DNA of 64,000 nucleotides from Paenibacillus sp. FSL R7-0204 (GTDB taxonomy: Bacteria; Bacillota; Bacilli; Paenibacillales; Paenibacillaceae): positions 4,278,001-4,342,000 of the forward strand of contig NZ_JBBOCA010000001.1 of NCBI RefSeq assembly GCF_038002225.1, in the 5' to 3' direction. Each line of letters starts with the position of its first letter. The stretch's first letter is position 1. The position numbers and the translations under genes are program-made. Below are positions 43,208 to 53,000 of the stretch, in pieces. The notes beneath the pieces are model-generated. The model saw only the letters and a program-made list of their open reading frames with translations, was not told where the DNA came from and did no database searches.

Positions 43208-43566
43208 GAGTCTGTAAGGGATTCGGCTAACATCAGATTATGCCCGTCGGGGTCCACGAATGTAGCCAGCTTGGTCAACTCCGGAATAAGTTCAACTTCA
43301 CCAATGAAAATTACCCCTATACTCTTGAGCAGCTGTATCGCTTCCTCGATATTCCATACCTCAAATACGGTCGAAGAAGTAGCCGGTTCTACGGTGTCTG
43401 CCACTGAAAAACCAATAACACAGTCCTTAGTATTGGTACTCACCATGGCCATGCCACTCTCCGCATCATGAAAGATAACCTCGAAACCAAGCTTTCCTGA
43501 GTAAAACGCCATCGTCTGCTCCAAGTCGGATACGCTGTACCATACGGTAAGACCTGATCTGTACAT
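43204..43566 (-). CDS. VOC-family (glyoxalase/bleomycin-resistance) protein
   Basis: This 120-residue single-domain VOC protein has LTVWYSVSDLEQTMAFYSGK at the N-terminus and ATFVDPDGHNLMLAE at the end. AGGAGGCTGAAT lies before the ATG. It is co-transcribed with the tandem HxlR regulator. It may bind or modify a small electrophile or antibiotic; function inferred from family only. Confidence 0.82.
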   Translation of the reverse strand: MYRSGLTVWYSVSDLEQTMAFYSGKLGFEVIFHDAESGMAMVSTNTKDCVIGFSVADTVEPATSSTVFEVWNIEEAIQLLKSIGVIFIGEVELIPELTKLATFVDPDGHNLMLAESLTDS

Positions 43567-43824
43567 ATTCAGCCTCCTTAAGATAAATACAGAATTAACT
43601 ACCGATAGTATACCCCATATAATAACGGTAGTAAAGTAAACATAATCATCGTCAATACTGCTAAGAGGCTAGCGGCATATCTTCTTTCTATAGAGTTTGA
43701 ATACAACTCCCCGTCTCTCACACGATCTACGGACAATGTACAAAGCAGATCATGGTTACGTATATTAAAAGCAATAACACGGCTTTTTTTAGTGAAAGCT
43801 GTGTCTTTTAAAGAGGTGAACCGT

Positions 43825-45306
43825 GTGCCCATTAAAACAGGTAGCCAATACATCGAACGTATCGACCGGCAAAATATCAATATCTTTTACAAAGGAACAC
43901 GGATCGAAGGTCCTCTATCCAAGCATCCCGCATTTCAAGGTCTCATACAAACCCAAGCCGAAATGTACGACATGCAGTGTGATGAGCGTTATTTAGCACA
44001 GATGACCTACCCTTCACCCGATACAGGAGAGCCTGTCGGTCTATCTTTTCTTCCACCCAAGAATGCTGAAGATTTACAGCGCCGCAGAAAAATGATTGAA
44101 CTCTGGTCCAACTGCCATCATGGGTTTTTAGGACGTTCCCCGGATTATATGAATACAGCCCTAATGTCTCTGTTAACAGCGGCCAATATCCTTGAGGAAC
44201 TGAATCCGAAATATGCTGAGAACCTCAGAAAGTACTATGCTTACTGCCGGGATCATGACATTACCTTATCCCATGCATTCATCCAGCCTCAAGCAAGCAA
44301 AATATCCGGCCAGATTGATGCTACAGAGGATTCTATCGCTGCTAAAGTCGTAGAAATCAATGATGAAGGGATCATTGTAACCGGTGCTTTTATGATGGCA
44401 ACACAAGGGGCTACATGCGATGAAATGCTCGTATTCCCGACGCCTTCCCCCTCGTTTGTGGATGATGATAATCCGTTCGCGTTTGCCTTCGCCGTGCCTA
44501 ATGATCTGCACGGGATGACTTTTTTTTGCCGTGAAAGCTACGCAGCCTCATCTGCCTACGACCATCCGTTAAGCTCAAGATATGAAGAAATGGATACCCT
44601 AGTCATATTTGACCGTGTTCTTATCCCTCATGACCGTGTATTTTATTACGGAGATGAAATGTACTGTTCCCGATTGTTCGGCGAGAGTCACTTCCATACG
44701 CATCTGGCCCATCAAATCATCACCCGCTATATTGCTAAAACAGAGTTCTTTCTCGGGTTGCTGGAATCTTTGGCGGAAGAACAAAACGTTATCCCTGAGC
44801 CCCATACTATTCAGCCTATTTCCAGAACGATAACCTATTTAGAGACCTTCAAAGCCTTAAGACTTGCTTCTGAAATAGGGGCTTCCCCGGACAAATTCGG
44901 ATATCTCGTTCCAGACAAAGGTCCACTTTTGGCTTCGTCTGTTCACTTTTCGGAATTTTATCCGGAACTGATTGAAATGGTTCAAAATATCAGTTCAAGC
45001 GGTCTCATCATGATCCTCTCGGAGTCCGACTTCGATACAAGCGCGGGTACGTACCTTAGTCAGTATTTGAAGGGTTCGGCTTCAGAGGCCTGGTTCCGAA
45101 ACGCTTTATTCCGGCTTGCTTGGGAACTCGGAGCGGGTGCATTCGGAGGGCGACAAATCCAGTTTGAGCGGTTATTTTTTGGCAGCTCCCACACACTGGC
45201 CTGGCGTATGTACAACAGCTATGATAATCACGAATCCTTCCGTCACATCATTCACGAGTTCATTGCGCCAGAAGAAATTCGATCCGTTATGAGGGGAAGC
45301 CGGTAA
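43825..45306 (+). CDS. HpaB-type flavin monooxygenase
   Basis: This 493-residue protein matches the 4-hydroxyphenylacetate 3-monooxygenase oxygenase family: MNTALMSLLTAANILEELNP, RDHDITLSHAFIQPQ, FDRVLIPHDRVFYYGDEMY and FGGRQIQFERLFFG. The GTG at 43825 (VPIKTGSQYIERI) follows AGAGGTG; the ATG at 43792 lacks a ribosome site. It uses reduced FAD from a separate reductase, which is not adjacent. Phenolic substrate unknown. Confidence 0.88.
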   Translation: MPIKTGSQYIERIDRQNINIFYKGTRIEGPLSKHPAFQGLIQTQAEMYDMQCDERYLAQMTYPSPDTGEPVGLSFLPPKNAEDLQRRRKMIELWSNCHHGFLGRSPDYMNTALMSLLTAANILEELNPKYAENLRKYYAYCRDHDITLSHAFIQPQASKISGQIDATEDSIAAKVVEINDEGIIVTGAFMMATQGATCDEMLVFPTPSPSFVDDDNPFAFAFAVPNDLHGMTFFCRESYAASSAYDHPLSSRYEEMDTLVIFDRVLIPHDRVFYYGDEMYCSRLFGESHFHTHLAHQIITRYIAKTEFFLGLLESLAEEQNVIPEPHTIQPISRTITYLETFKALRLASEIGASPDKFGYLVPDKGPLLASSVHFSEFYPELIEMVQNISSSGLIMILSESDFDTSAGTYLSQYLKGSASEAWFRNALFRLAWELGAGAFGGRQIQFERLFFGSSHTLAWRMYNSYDNHESFRHIIHEFIAPEEIRSVMRGSR

Positions 45307-45310
45307 CTCA

Positions 45311-45350
45311 AAGACACTCTGCTCATTGTTCTGAGGAGAGTGTCTTTTTT
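45311..45350 (+). terminator. Terminator after the HpaB-type gene
   Basis: AAGACACTCT / AGAGTGTCTT followed by TTTT, just past the stop. Confidence 0.85.
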
Positions 45351-45416
45351 CTCGGAAAATCATCATTTAAAAGTCTGATGTCTCCATGCTTCCGGGGCTG
45401 CTTCAGGTCCAGCCGT

Positions 45417-47288
45417 CTATTCCTGCAGCTTCGATACCTGCTCAATCAACGCATCAACGCCTCTGTCTACGGTATAAGGGCCGTTGTTCCAGTTCACACG
45501 GGATACATTAATAATCCGGTTGTTCTTCACCGCAGGGATGCTCTGATAGACAGGCTCCTTGAACAGCTCCATCATGGTAGCCAGCTCTTCATCCGTCATT
45601 TGTGTAAAAAAGTAATCCGCCGGCTTGTCCACCAGCATCTCCATGGACAGTACCGTTCCCCCATCCGCATAGGGCTTGAATTGCTCAGGCATTGCAAAAC
45701 CGAAATCCTGATAGATCAGCTTGCCCAAGGTACCTCCTTCCCCTCCGAGCAACACCTCTCCGTTACGGATAATGAATGAGATCGCTGTAGTTCCTTCATC
45801 AATTTTGATATTGATGTTATCGCGGATGCCCTGCAGCTTCTCATCGAAAGAAGCAATCCATTGCTCCGCTTCCTCTTGCTTACCCATAATATCGCCCATG
45901 GTTGTTAAGGTATTCACCACATCCGGGTCACCGCCCCAGGCGACTGCTACAGTTGGAGCAATCTTCTCATAGGTCTCAATTACATCTTCACCAAGATAGT
46001 CCGGAATGATAATCAGATCTGGCTCCAATGCAGAGATGGCTTCAACACTGCCTGTTCCTGCCCCTATATTCTCCACAGTCTTCATCTCTTCTTTGTATTG
46101 ATCCAGCGTCTCCTGGTTGACACCCGCCGGCATCAGGCCGAGAGGAAGCATATAACCGCCATAAGCGAGCGCCACTACCGCGCCAGGCTCGACTGGAATT
46201 TCCACCTGTCTGCCGAAGCCATCGGTAAATATTCTTGTTGCTGCTGCTTCGGGTTTCGTATTCCCGCCTCCGCAAGCTGCAAGCAGCACAGACAGACTAA
46301 ACAAGAGGGATACGGCAAAAGTGAGTTTATGGCTAACTTTCAAATCATTCACACTCCATGTTCTGTATTGATAATGATTATCACTGATATCAATATAGCG
46401 TTGTTCTTTCGCTGGAGCAATGAACGATTCCGGCATATCATTGGTAGGAATTGAACCTTTGTGTAACGGTGCGTGCATTTTGAACTGGGCGGGGGTCTCT
46501 CCGTACAGCTTTTTGAATAGTCTGCTGAAGTAATAGAAATCCGTATACCCGACACTTTCAGCAACATGGCGGATAGGAGCATCTGTCCCTGCCAGCAGGG
46601 TTCTGGCTTGCTGCATCCGGGTCCGGCTCACATACTCCATGGGACTGCAATCATACTTACGCTTGAATACCCTCACCAAATGATGGGCGCTGTAGTGGAA
46701 CAGCTCAGCCATAGCTGTCATAGAGAGGGGCTGGCGATAATATTCCCGGATATAACGGGCGATCTGTTCAGCCAGATCCGGTTCCGCCTGCTGCGCTCCG
46801 CCCAGCTGGAGCTGACGGAATTGTTCAGACACGAACTGATAGAACAGTCCGGTCACCTGCATCCGTTCCAGCTCCCCTCCGCTTTTCCAAAGCTGAAGCA
46901 TGCGCTCTTGCAGGGAGAGGATCATCCAGGGATCGCTCCCTTGGAAGACATAGGGCTGCTGGAACGGATTGTGATTGCCCCCCGCTAGGTCTGTGAATGG
47001 ACTGCCGGGACAAGGCTTGTATAAGATCAGGTAATAATCAAACGTACTGCTCAAGCAGCAGATATGAAGAACTGCACCTTTGCCGCCATGTACGACCTGG
47101 TGATTGCCTGATGCGCTCCCGTACCCGTCCAGCATGACTTTGGCTTCTCCCTGATTCGTGAACACAAACGCACTTGAAGGCAAAGTATAACTCTGAAGCT
47201 TCTCTCCCGGCTGCATAATCACATGACGGATATCCAACACTTTCACAGGCACATGATTCCATATCCGAAATCTTTCTGACCACTTCAT
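45417..47288 (-). CDS. AraC regulator joined in frame to an iron-siderophore-binding lipoprotein
   Basis: One frame of 623 residues. Residues 1-170 are a cupin-like sensor. Residues 172-275 are two AraC helix-turn-helix motifs (PLSMTAMAELFHYSAHHLVR, HVAESVGYTDFYYFSRLFKK). Residues 276-315 are linker-like. From 316 there is a complete lipoprotein signal (VSHKLTFAVSLLFSLSVLLA, lipobox LAAC at Cys339) and a FeuA/BtuF-type binding domain to the end. GAGGTG precedes the ATG. A Fur box lies upstream, and a second Fur box with promoter lies inside the linker (46369-46420). TTG at 46343, ten bases after GGAG, would start a normal 309-residue binding lipoprotein. It may be two genes that lost a stop, or a gene with an internal promoter. 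Confidence 0.82.
   Translation of the reverse strand: MKWSERFRIWNHVPVKVLDIRHVIMQPGEKLQSYTLPSSAFVFTNQGEAKVMLDGYGSASGNHQVVHGGKGAVLHICCLSSTFDYYLILYKPCPGSPFTDLAGGNHNPFQQPYVFQGSDPWMILSLQERMLQLWKSGGELERMQVTGLFYQFVSEQFRQLQLGGAQQAEPDLAEQIARYIREYYRQPLSMTAMAELFHYSAHHLVRVFKRKYDCSPMEYVSRTRMQQARTLLAGTDAPIRHVAESVGYTDFYYFSRLFKKLYGETPAQFKMHAPLHKGSIPTNDMPESFIAPAKEQRYIDISDNHYQYRTWSVNDLKVSHKLTFAVSLLFSLSVLLAACGGGNTKPEAAATRIFTDGFGRQVEIPVEPGAVVALAYGGYMLPLGLMPAGVNQETLDQYKEEMKTVENIGAGTGSVEAISALEPDLIIIPDYLGEDVIETYEKIAPTVAVAWGGDPDVVNTLTTMGDIMGKQEEAEQWIASFDEKLQGIRDNINIKIDEGTTAISFIIRNGEVLLGGEGGTLGKLIYQDFGFAMPEQFKPYADGGTVLSMEMLVDKPADYFFTQMTDEELATMMELFKEPVYQSIPAVKNNRIINVSRVNWNNGPYTVDRGVDALIEQVSKLQE
46369..46420 (-). promoter_or_regulatory. 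Fur box and sigma-A-like promoter inside the AraC/lipoprotein frame
   Basis: TGATAATGATTATCA (46369-46383) is a perfect 7-1-7 Fur box. On the minus strand TATATT (46392-46397) and TTGCTC (46415-46420) are 17 bases apart just upstream of it, so Fur would cover the start site. It lies inside the open frame, 26 bases before an alternative TTG start of the binding lipoprotein. Confidence 0.75.
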
Positions 47289-47323
47289 AGAAGCACCTCA
47301 TCGTATATTTCCCACATTATAAT

Positions 47324-47338
47324 TGATAACCATTATCA
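47324..47338 (-). promoter_or_regulatory. Fur box upstream of the AraC/lipoprotein gene
   Basis: TGATAACCATTATCA matches the 7-1-7 Fur palindrome at 14 of 15 positions and lies 36 bases before the ATG. It predicts iron-repressed expression. Confidence 0.75.
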
Positions 47339-47430
47339 TTTACAACACTGCAATGGTGATTGGAGCCACTGAATTTCGTCTGAGGAGAATACGGTGGCAA
47401 TCATTCATTGGGATTGATTTCATTCAGTAA

Positions 47431-47463
47431 AACACGAAGAGCCCGCACAGGATGCGGGCTTCT
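47431..47463 (-). terminator. Terminator after the 741-residue chemoreceptor-like gene
   Basis: AGCCCGCA / TGCGGGCT with a 5-base loop; on the minus strand followed by CTTCGTGTTTT. It lies about 105 bases past the stop. Confidence 0.6.
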
Positions 47464-47567
47464 TATGATTGAATGAGGGCGATAATGCTGAGATCCTGCC
47501 AATCGCGGTCGGCTGCCAAGGCCCGATGGCTAAAAAGGCGGCGTATCAGCGGTGCCCCTTTTTTCAC

Positions 47568-49793
47568 TTAAGATTTACGAATATCCTTCAATCTAAACTG
47601 TCCGATCAGCTGCTGCAAAAAGGTCCCGATCACCTCAACAAATTGCGTGGTCTGTTGTACATGAACATAATCTTCTCTGAGCGCTGCCAGCTTCTTCTCG
47701 ACTTCAGCAGAGATGCTGCGGTTATCCATGCTGACGGCCGTGATCTCCTCCATCAGCTGGACAACCCGGTCAATGACCTGAGATTTGCTCGCATCCTGAT
47801 CATTCGCCTGTATCAGCAGTCTGGTTGCTGCAGCGACACGCGTATTGCCCTCTTCAACTACTTGAGTAACCTCTGCCATGGATTGCTGGGCACGCTCTGA
47901 GCCGGTATAGATATGCCCAATCGTCTCCTGAATGTCCGCTACCGATTGTCCGGTTGATTCCGCCAGCTTACGAATCTCTGAGGCAACAACCGCAAATCCT
48001 CTTCCATGCTCTCCTACCCTGGCTGCTTCAATCGAAGCATTTAACGCCAGCAGATTCGTCTGAGAGGCGATCCGCTCGATCATCTGCAATACGTCCTCAA
48101 TCTGGCGCGTGGTGCCGACGAAGGAGTCCATCGTTTCATGCGTAGCTGATACTTGCAGGGAGATGTTCGACATTTGATCTCCGATATTCTCCACCTCCTC
48201 GCGGGCCACTCTGATCTGATCAGCAGCCTGCTGTTCGAGATTCTGTAGAGTTATGCGCATATCCGCCACAGCAGCGCTTACCGCATCAAGATCTTGAAGC
48301 TGCCGAAGAATGCTCTCCACCATGGCTTCAATGCGTTCATTTACGCGTTCAGTCGATTGCTCGGTCTCAGCGGTGGAATGACTCAATTGGCGCTGGCTCA
48401 CAATGACATCATCCGCCGCGTGCTTGACCTTCAGCAGAATGCTTTCCTGGGAATCAATCATACTGTTGATCCATTTCGCCGTATCACGCAGCTCATCTGT
48501 TCCGAAATCGTGAAGCGGAATTCTTTGGGTGAGATCGCTGCTGCCTTCCGTATTGCGGCGTATGAAGCGGTTCAATTGATGAATACGTCCTGTTTCGGGA
48601 AGCAGGATGGTACGGAGAATCATCTGCCAGAGTATCAGCCCGCAGATCAGCACAGCCGTCCCCGTTCCCAAAGCGCTGCCCATCCGGGCAACAGCCCCGC
48701 TTCCGTTCAGCAGTCCGGCCACTGCCGCTACAAGGATAGCCATCGCAATCAGCAAGGGCAGCATCAGCTTAGTCACGTTAAAGCCAAGGCTGCGGGTGCG
48801 ATAGACTTCCTCAAAGTCGGCTTCACACATCATTCCCCACACATCAGGGCAATGTGGAAGCTGAACTGTAACCCCTTTGCCAATGACAGGAATATGGCGG
48901 TAATCCGAGTAGCCTGGAAATGAAACGCATACATTACTGCCGTAAGCAATCACGTTTGCCACACCGGGGTGGAGCTCTCCCGAAGCCGGGTCGGTAAACA
49001 TCAGCTCCAGCTCGGTATGCTTCTCCACCTTCACCGTCCCCCAGCGCGTCGATACCCCATCCTTCAGATTCTCGCCATGTGTGAAGGTGCGGTCCTCAAA
49101 CCGGCTCCGTGACAACGCAGTCCCCGGCTTAATCCCCACCTGCAGCCGGGGCTCTGCCATGAACAGATAATGGTCGCCCGAATCCGGATAGATATGCCCC
49201 GATTCCCGCTGGATCAAATCACCAATAACATCATTAGGCACGCGGCCGCACAAGAAGCCCTCGATCTTCCCCTGCTCCACAACCGGCAGCACAAACAACA
49301 TAGTGATCTCATCGAAAAAGGTTGAGGTGCCGGGCCCCGCTTGCAGAGTCACCGGATCGGCGTAGGGTCCGAACAGACATTTACGCCCCTCTGCTCCCTC
49401 GGAGGCATACCGCAAGCACTCACCAAGGATACTTTCGTCCCCATACTGTTTGCCACGGTGCGCCGGAAAGGTAGTCGATATTACGGTGCCTTCCCCGTTC
49501 AGCACAAAAATCTCGGAAAAATCAGCCGCCCTGCCTTGGGTAGCTGCGAATAAAGACTCCCATACGGCCGGATCCCCTCCATTTGGAAAACGGTTCTCAC
49601 CGGGAAGCATCCGTAATTGCTCGTGCAGCCGACTTAAGTAATTCCAATACAATTCAGCCCAATTATGTAATATTTCCTTGCGTGTTTCTGCAATTCCTTC
49701 AAAAACATCAGTAATATCAGACTCTAAATTCCTGTTCAAGCGATTGGACCACCATAAAGGCAATCCTGTCTTCCAGCCCAGCCAACCAAACAT
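47568..49793 (-). CDS. Methyl-accepting chemotaxis-type protein, sensor without N-terminal anchor
   Basis: This 741-residue protein has a C-terminal MCP signalling hairpin with the conserved tip ([40 protein letters not shown]). Two adjacent membrane helices lie mid-protein (about 341-362 and 376-394), followed by a HAMP-like segment. The N-terminal 340 residues are a Cache-like sensor ([39 protein letters not shown]), but no signal anchor precedes it. By topology the sensor would be cytosolic. The ATG at 49793 follows GGGGGGAGAG. Ligand unknown. Confidence 0.85.
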   Translation of the reverse strand: MFGWLGWKTGLPLWWSNRLNRNLESDITDVFEGIAETRKEILHNWAELYWNYLSRLHEQLRMLPGENRFPNGGDPAVWESLFAATQGRAADFSEIFVLNGEGTVISTTFPAHRGKQYGDESILGECLRYASEGAEGRKCLFGPYADPVTLQAGPGTSTFFDEITMLFVLPVVEQGKIEGFLCGRVPNDVIGDLIQRESGHIYPDSGDHYLFMAEPRLQVGIKPGTALSRSRFEDRTFTHGENLKDGVSTRWGTVKVEKHTELELMFTDPASGELHPGVANVIAYGSNVCVSFPGYSDYRHIPVIGKGVTVQLPHCPDVWGMMCEADFEEVYRTRSLGFNVTKLMLPLLIAMAILVAAVAGLLNGSGAVARMGSALGTGTAVLICGLILWQMILRTILLPETGRIHQLNRFIRRNTEGSSDLTQRIPLHDFGTDELRDTAKWINSMIDSQESILLKVKHAADDVIVSQRQLSHSTAETEQSTERVNERIEAMVESILRQLQDLDAVSAAVADMRITLQNLEQQAADQIRVAREEVENIGDQMSNISLQVSATHETMDSFVGTTRQIEDVLQMIERIASQTNLLALNASIEAARVGEHGRGFAVVASEIRKLAESTGQSVADIQETIGHIYTGSERAQQSMAEVTQVVEEGNTRVAAATRLLIQANDQDASKSQVIDRVVQLMEEITAVSMDNRSISAEVEKKLAALREDYVHVQQTTQFVEVIGTFLQQLIGQFRLKDIRKS

Positions 49794-49970
49794 GTATTCT
49801 CTCCCCCCAATAAAACCGTTCCAGTTCATTCATACTGAATTCACTCTGTGTATGATCACTGAAGCAGCATACATTCGCCTCCACTTTAATGAGTCAAAGC
49901 GTTAATGAAGATGATAAGGCATACTTGTGTAATAATCAACATTCAATTCTGGGTTGGGAGCGGATCACCA

Positions 49971-50012
49971 AACAAGCCTGTTCCTGCTTTCATCCGCAGG
50001 AACAGGCTTGTT
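49971..50012 (-). terminator. Terminator after the large SLH protein gene
   Basis: AACAAGCCTGTTCCTGC pairs perfectly with GCAGGAACAGGCTTGTT (17 bases, 8-base loop), 31 nt past the stop. The T-run is weak (TTTGG). Confidence 0.7.
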
Positions 50013-50042
50013 ACAGACTAACTATAAGCTTCAATGTAAGGC

Positions 50043-53000
50043 TCAGCTATTAATCCATTGCAGATATTGCAGCAGCCGCCTAATCATTACTGCGCTCTCT
50101 GCGCGGGTTGCCGGCTCCTTAGGGTTGAAATCGCCTGCGGGGTCCCCATGGATAAGTCCGGCTTGCGACAGCAGGACCACAGATTCAGATGCCCATGCTG
50201 CAATGCTGTTCTGGTCGGAGAACACTTCAGTTCCGGACGATTGGGGCAGCTTGCCTGAGAAGTTCAGCGCCCGGGCCATAGCTACAGCCATCTGCTCCCG
50301 CGTAATATAATCCTCCGGCCTGAATAAACCCTTCTCGAAGCCGTCCATGATCCCTGCGGTCTGGATCATGCCGACGGATTCAGCATACCAGGCTTCTGCC
50401 GGGATATCTGCGAACGAACCTACCGATGGACGGGCATGAAGTCCAAGAGAACGCACAAGCATTGCTGCAAACTCACCGCGCGTAACCTGTTGCGAAGGGG
50501 CAAAGGAAACGCTGCTTATCCCTTCAACAATCAGCTTATTGGCAAGCAGTTCAATGTCAGCCTGTGCCCAATGTCCAGCCGAATCCGCAAAGAAATATCC
50601 GGACGTAACGAGCGCATATGCACGGTTAAGCGGCGTGTAGACTATAGCCCGGCCCGCCTGCCCTTCAACGTCAAACACGGCAGGTACATAATGAAGCTCC
50701 TGGTCATTATCCACCCATACCACAGTTGTTGTCCCCGGATTGGCTGGTGAGGCAAGAGGAAGGATATGTCTGGTGTACAGAGGACTATAGCTCTCTGCCT
50801 GGACACCATCGATATCAAGCGTGAAGTCTACAGGACTGCCGAGCAGCTTATAGCCCTTCTTGATAGAAGCTGCCCTGAAGCTGTCGCTGGTTGCAGATGC
50901 GGCTGTGCCCATTCCGACTGTAAGGATCTTGCTGTCAGGCCACTGATCTAACGGGTCAAGCCGCAGCTCGAAGCCGATTCCATTTACTTCAATGGTTAAC
51001 GAAGCGCCCGGCCGTTGTTGTAACACCTCCCTCAGAACGGAAAGCGATACATCAACAAATGCAATATCCCTGCTATTCTCGAGCTTGATCACAGCTTCCT
51101 TGTCTGAAGCAAACGCCTGGACTATAAAAGCATCATCAAGCCTGACCCGGAGCGCCGACCGGCCATCATCCATGGCTTCAAGCGTTGCTTTCGCCAGAAG
51201 CTCCTGATCATTAGCAGTAAGCCGGATCAGAACAACGCCAGGATTAGGCGGGCTCGAAACGACAATTGCTTCGTGCACAATCGAGGGCTCCTGAGTTGCC
51301 GTCGGCGTCGCTGTTGGTGTCACCGTTGGCGTTGCTGTCGGCGTGGCCGTTGCTGTCGGTGTCGCTGCCGGCGTTGCCGTAGGTGTCGCTGCCGGCGTTG
51401 CCGTAGGTGTCGCTGCCGGCGTTGCCGTAGGTGTCGCTGTCGGCGTTGCCGTAGGTGTCGCTGTCGGCGTTGCTGTCGGTGTCGCCGTTGGCGTTGCTGT
51501 CGGTGTCGCCGTTGGCGTTGGTGTCGGCGTGGCCGTTGCTGTCGGTGTCGGCTTCGGTGTTTCCGTTGGCACCGGTGTCGGCGTTGCCAGCAAAGTTAGA
51601 TGAGTGCGGCCTGCATCTGCCGTTTGTCCTGCATACACATTCACTAGCTGCTCCATAGGCGCATAACCCTGTGCAGACAATTGGAGTGTATATACGCCGG
51701 CAGGAATCTCATCCAGCCTGTATACTCCCTCACTGCCGGTAACGGCACTGAAGCTGTCTATGGATACAATGGCTCCCGCCAGCGGTAAATCCCCCGTACC
51801 ATAGACTGAACCGGTAATCGTCCCTGTCTGGACAGTGGCGGGAAGCACCGTGATCTCTGTCTGCGCCGTCAAGGCATTTTGCACAGAAGTAATGGTAATC
51901 GTCGCTTCGCCAGTAGCGACAGGCTCCACCTGCCCGTTCTGGTCTACGGTTACTACCTCCGTGTTACTTGAGCTCCAGGTGATATCCGGATTCGTTGCGT
52001 CTTCAGGCAGAACGGTTGCCTGCAGCCGGACAGAGGGCTCGCCGACCCTCAAGGTTAGCCGGGAGACATTCAGGCTAACACCACTGACCGGAATGAAAGT
52101 ACGGATATGACCGTCTTCTATTCTGAACTGGTGCCATGCCTGAATCAGCCGGTCCTCATTGACCTCATACAGATCGAGATATTGTCCGGCAAGGACAGCA
52201 GGGATATCCGTGTCCGGAATATAATCTACCGCATCCACCAGCAGGGCACTGTCAAGCAGCGGCGGTGACATCCCGGTACTCCCCAGAACATAAGCGAAGC
52301 TGTCGCCGGACCGGTTCGGCTCAGCCATTATTGCCGTGGAGCCTACCACCTGGCCCGGATGAATCGCAAGCCTGCCGATTTCAAGAGCATACTGACTGAC
52401 AACAAGCTGAAGATCACGTGAAGCGGTGGCCAAGCCCGCATCCGTTACTTGCAGACGAATATTGAAGGTGCCGGCCTCTGCGGGCGTACCCCGCAGTTCT
52501 CCACGGGTGCTGACACTGAGTCCTTGCGGAAGGCCGGAGGCACTCCAATTGAGACCTATATGTGCGCCGTCGAAGGCTGACAGGTCTACGGAATAAGGCT
52601 GCCCCTTGATTCCCCCGGGAAGCTCCTCCGTCAATACGGCAGGACGCAGGTAGGGATAACCGTTGTTAACATTATCATGAATGTTCCAGGTATGATTGAA
52701 ATCCCATCCTGCATAGCTGCTCTGCTTCTTCATCTCCACAGTAGTCAGTGCCTTAATATCTATTGTGCTGCTTGTGAATAAATCCGCTCCACTAGTATTG
52801 ATTCCACTGGCAGGAATTCCTGTTGTCGTCGTGTCAAAAAAAGAATGCTCAATAGTAGTCTCAAATCCAAAAGCTCCAATGCCGCCTCTCCGGGTATAGG
52901 TTGCAGCATTCGAAGTAGAGAGGTGTCCTGCGGCATAGGTGTTTTTTATTGTATTATGAAATTGGTAGCTTGTGATCCCGCTCGTGAACACAAAGTAATC

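Noticed and set aside
51273..51603. Plus-strand Arg/Cys and Val/Gly/Ala repeat frames
   Set aside because: Complement of the Pro-Thr-Ala linker array of the SLH protein.
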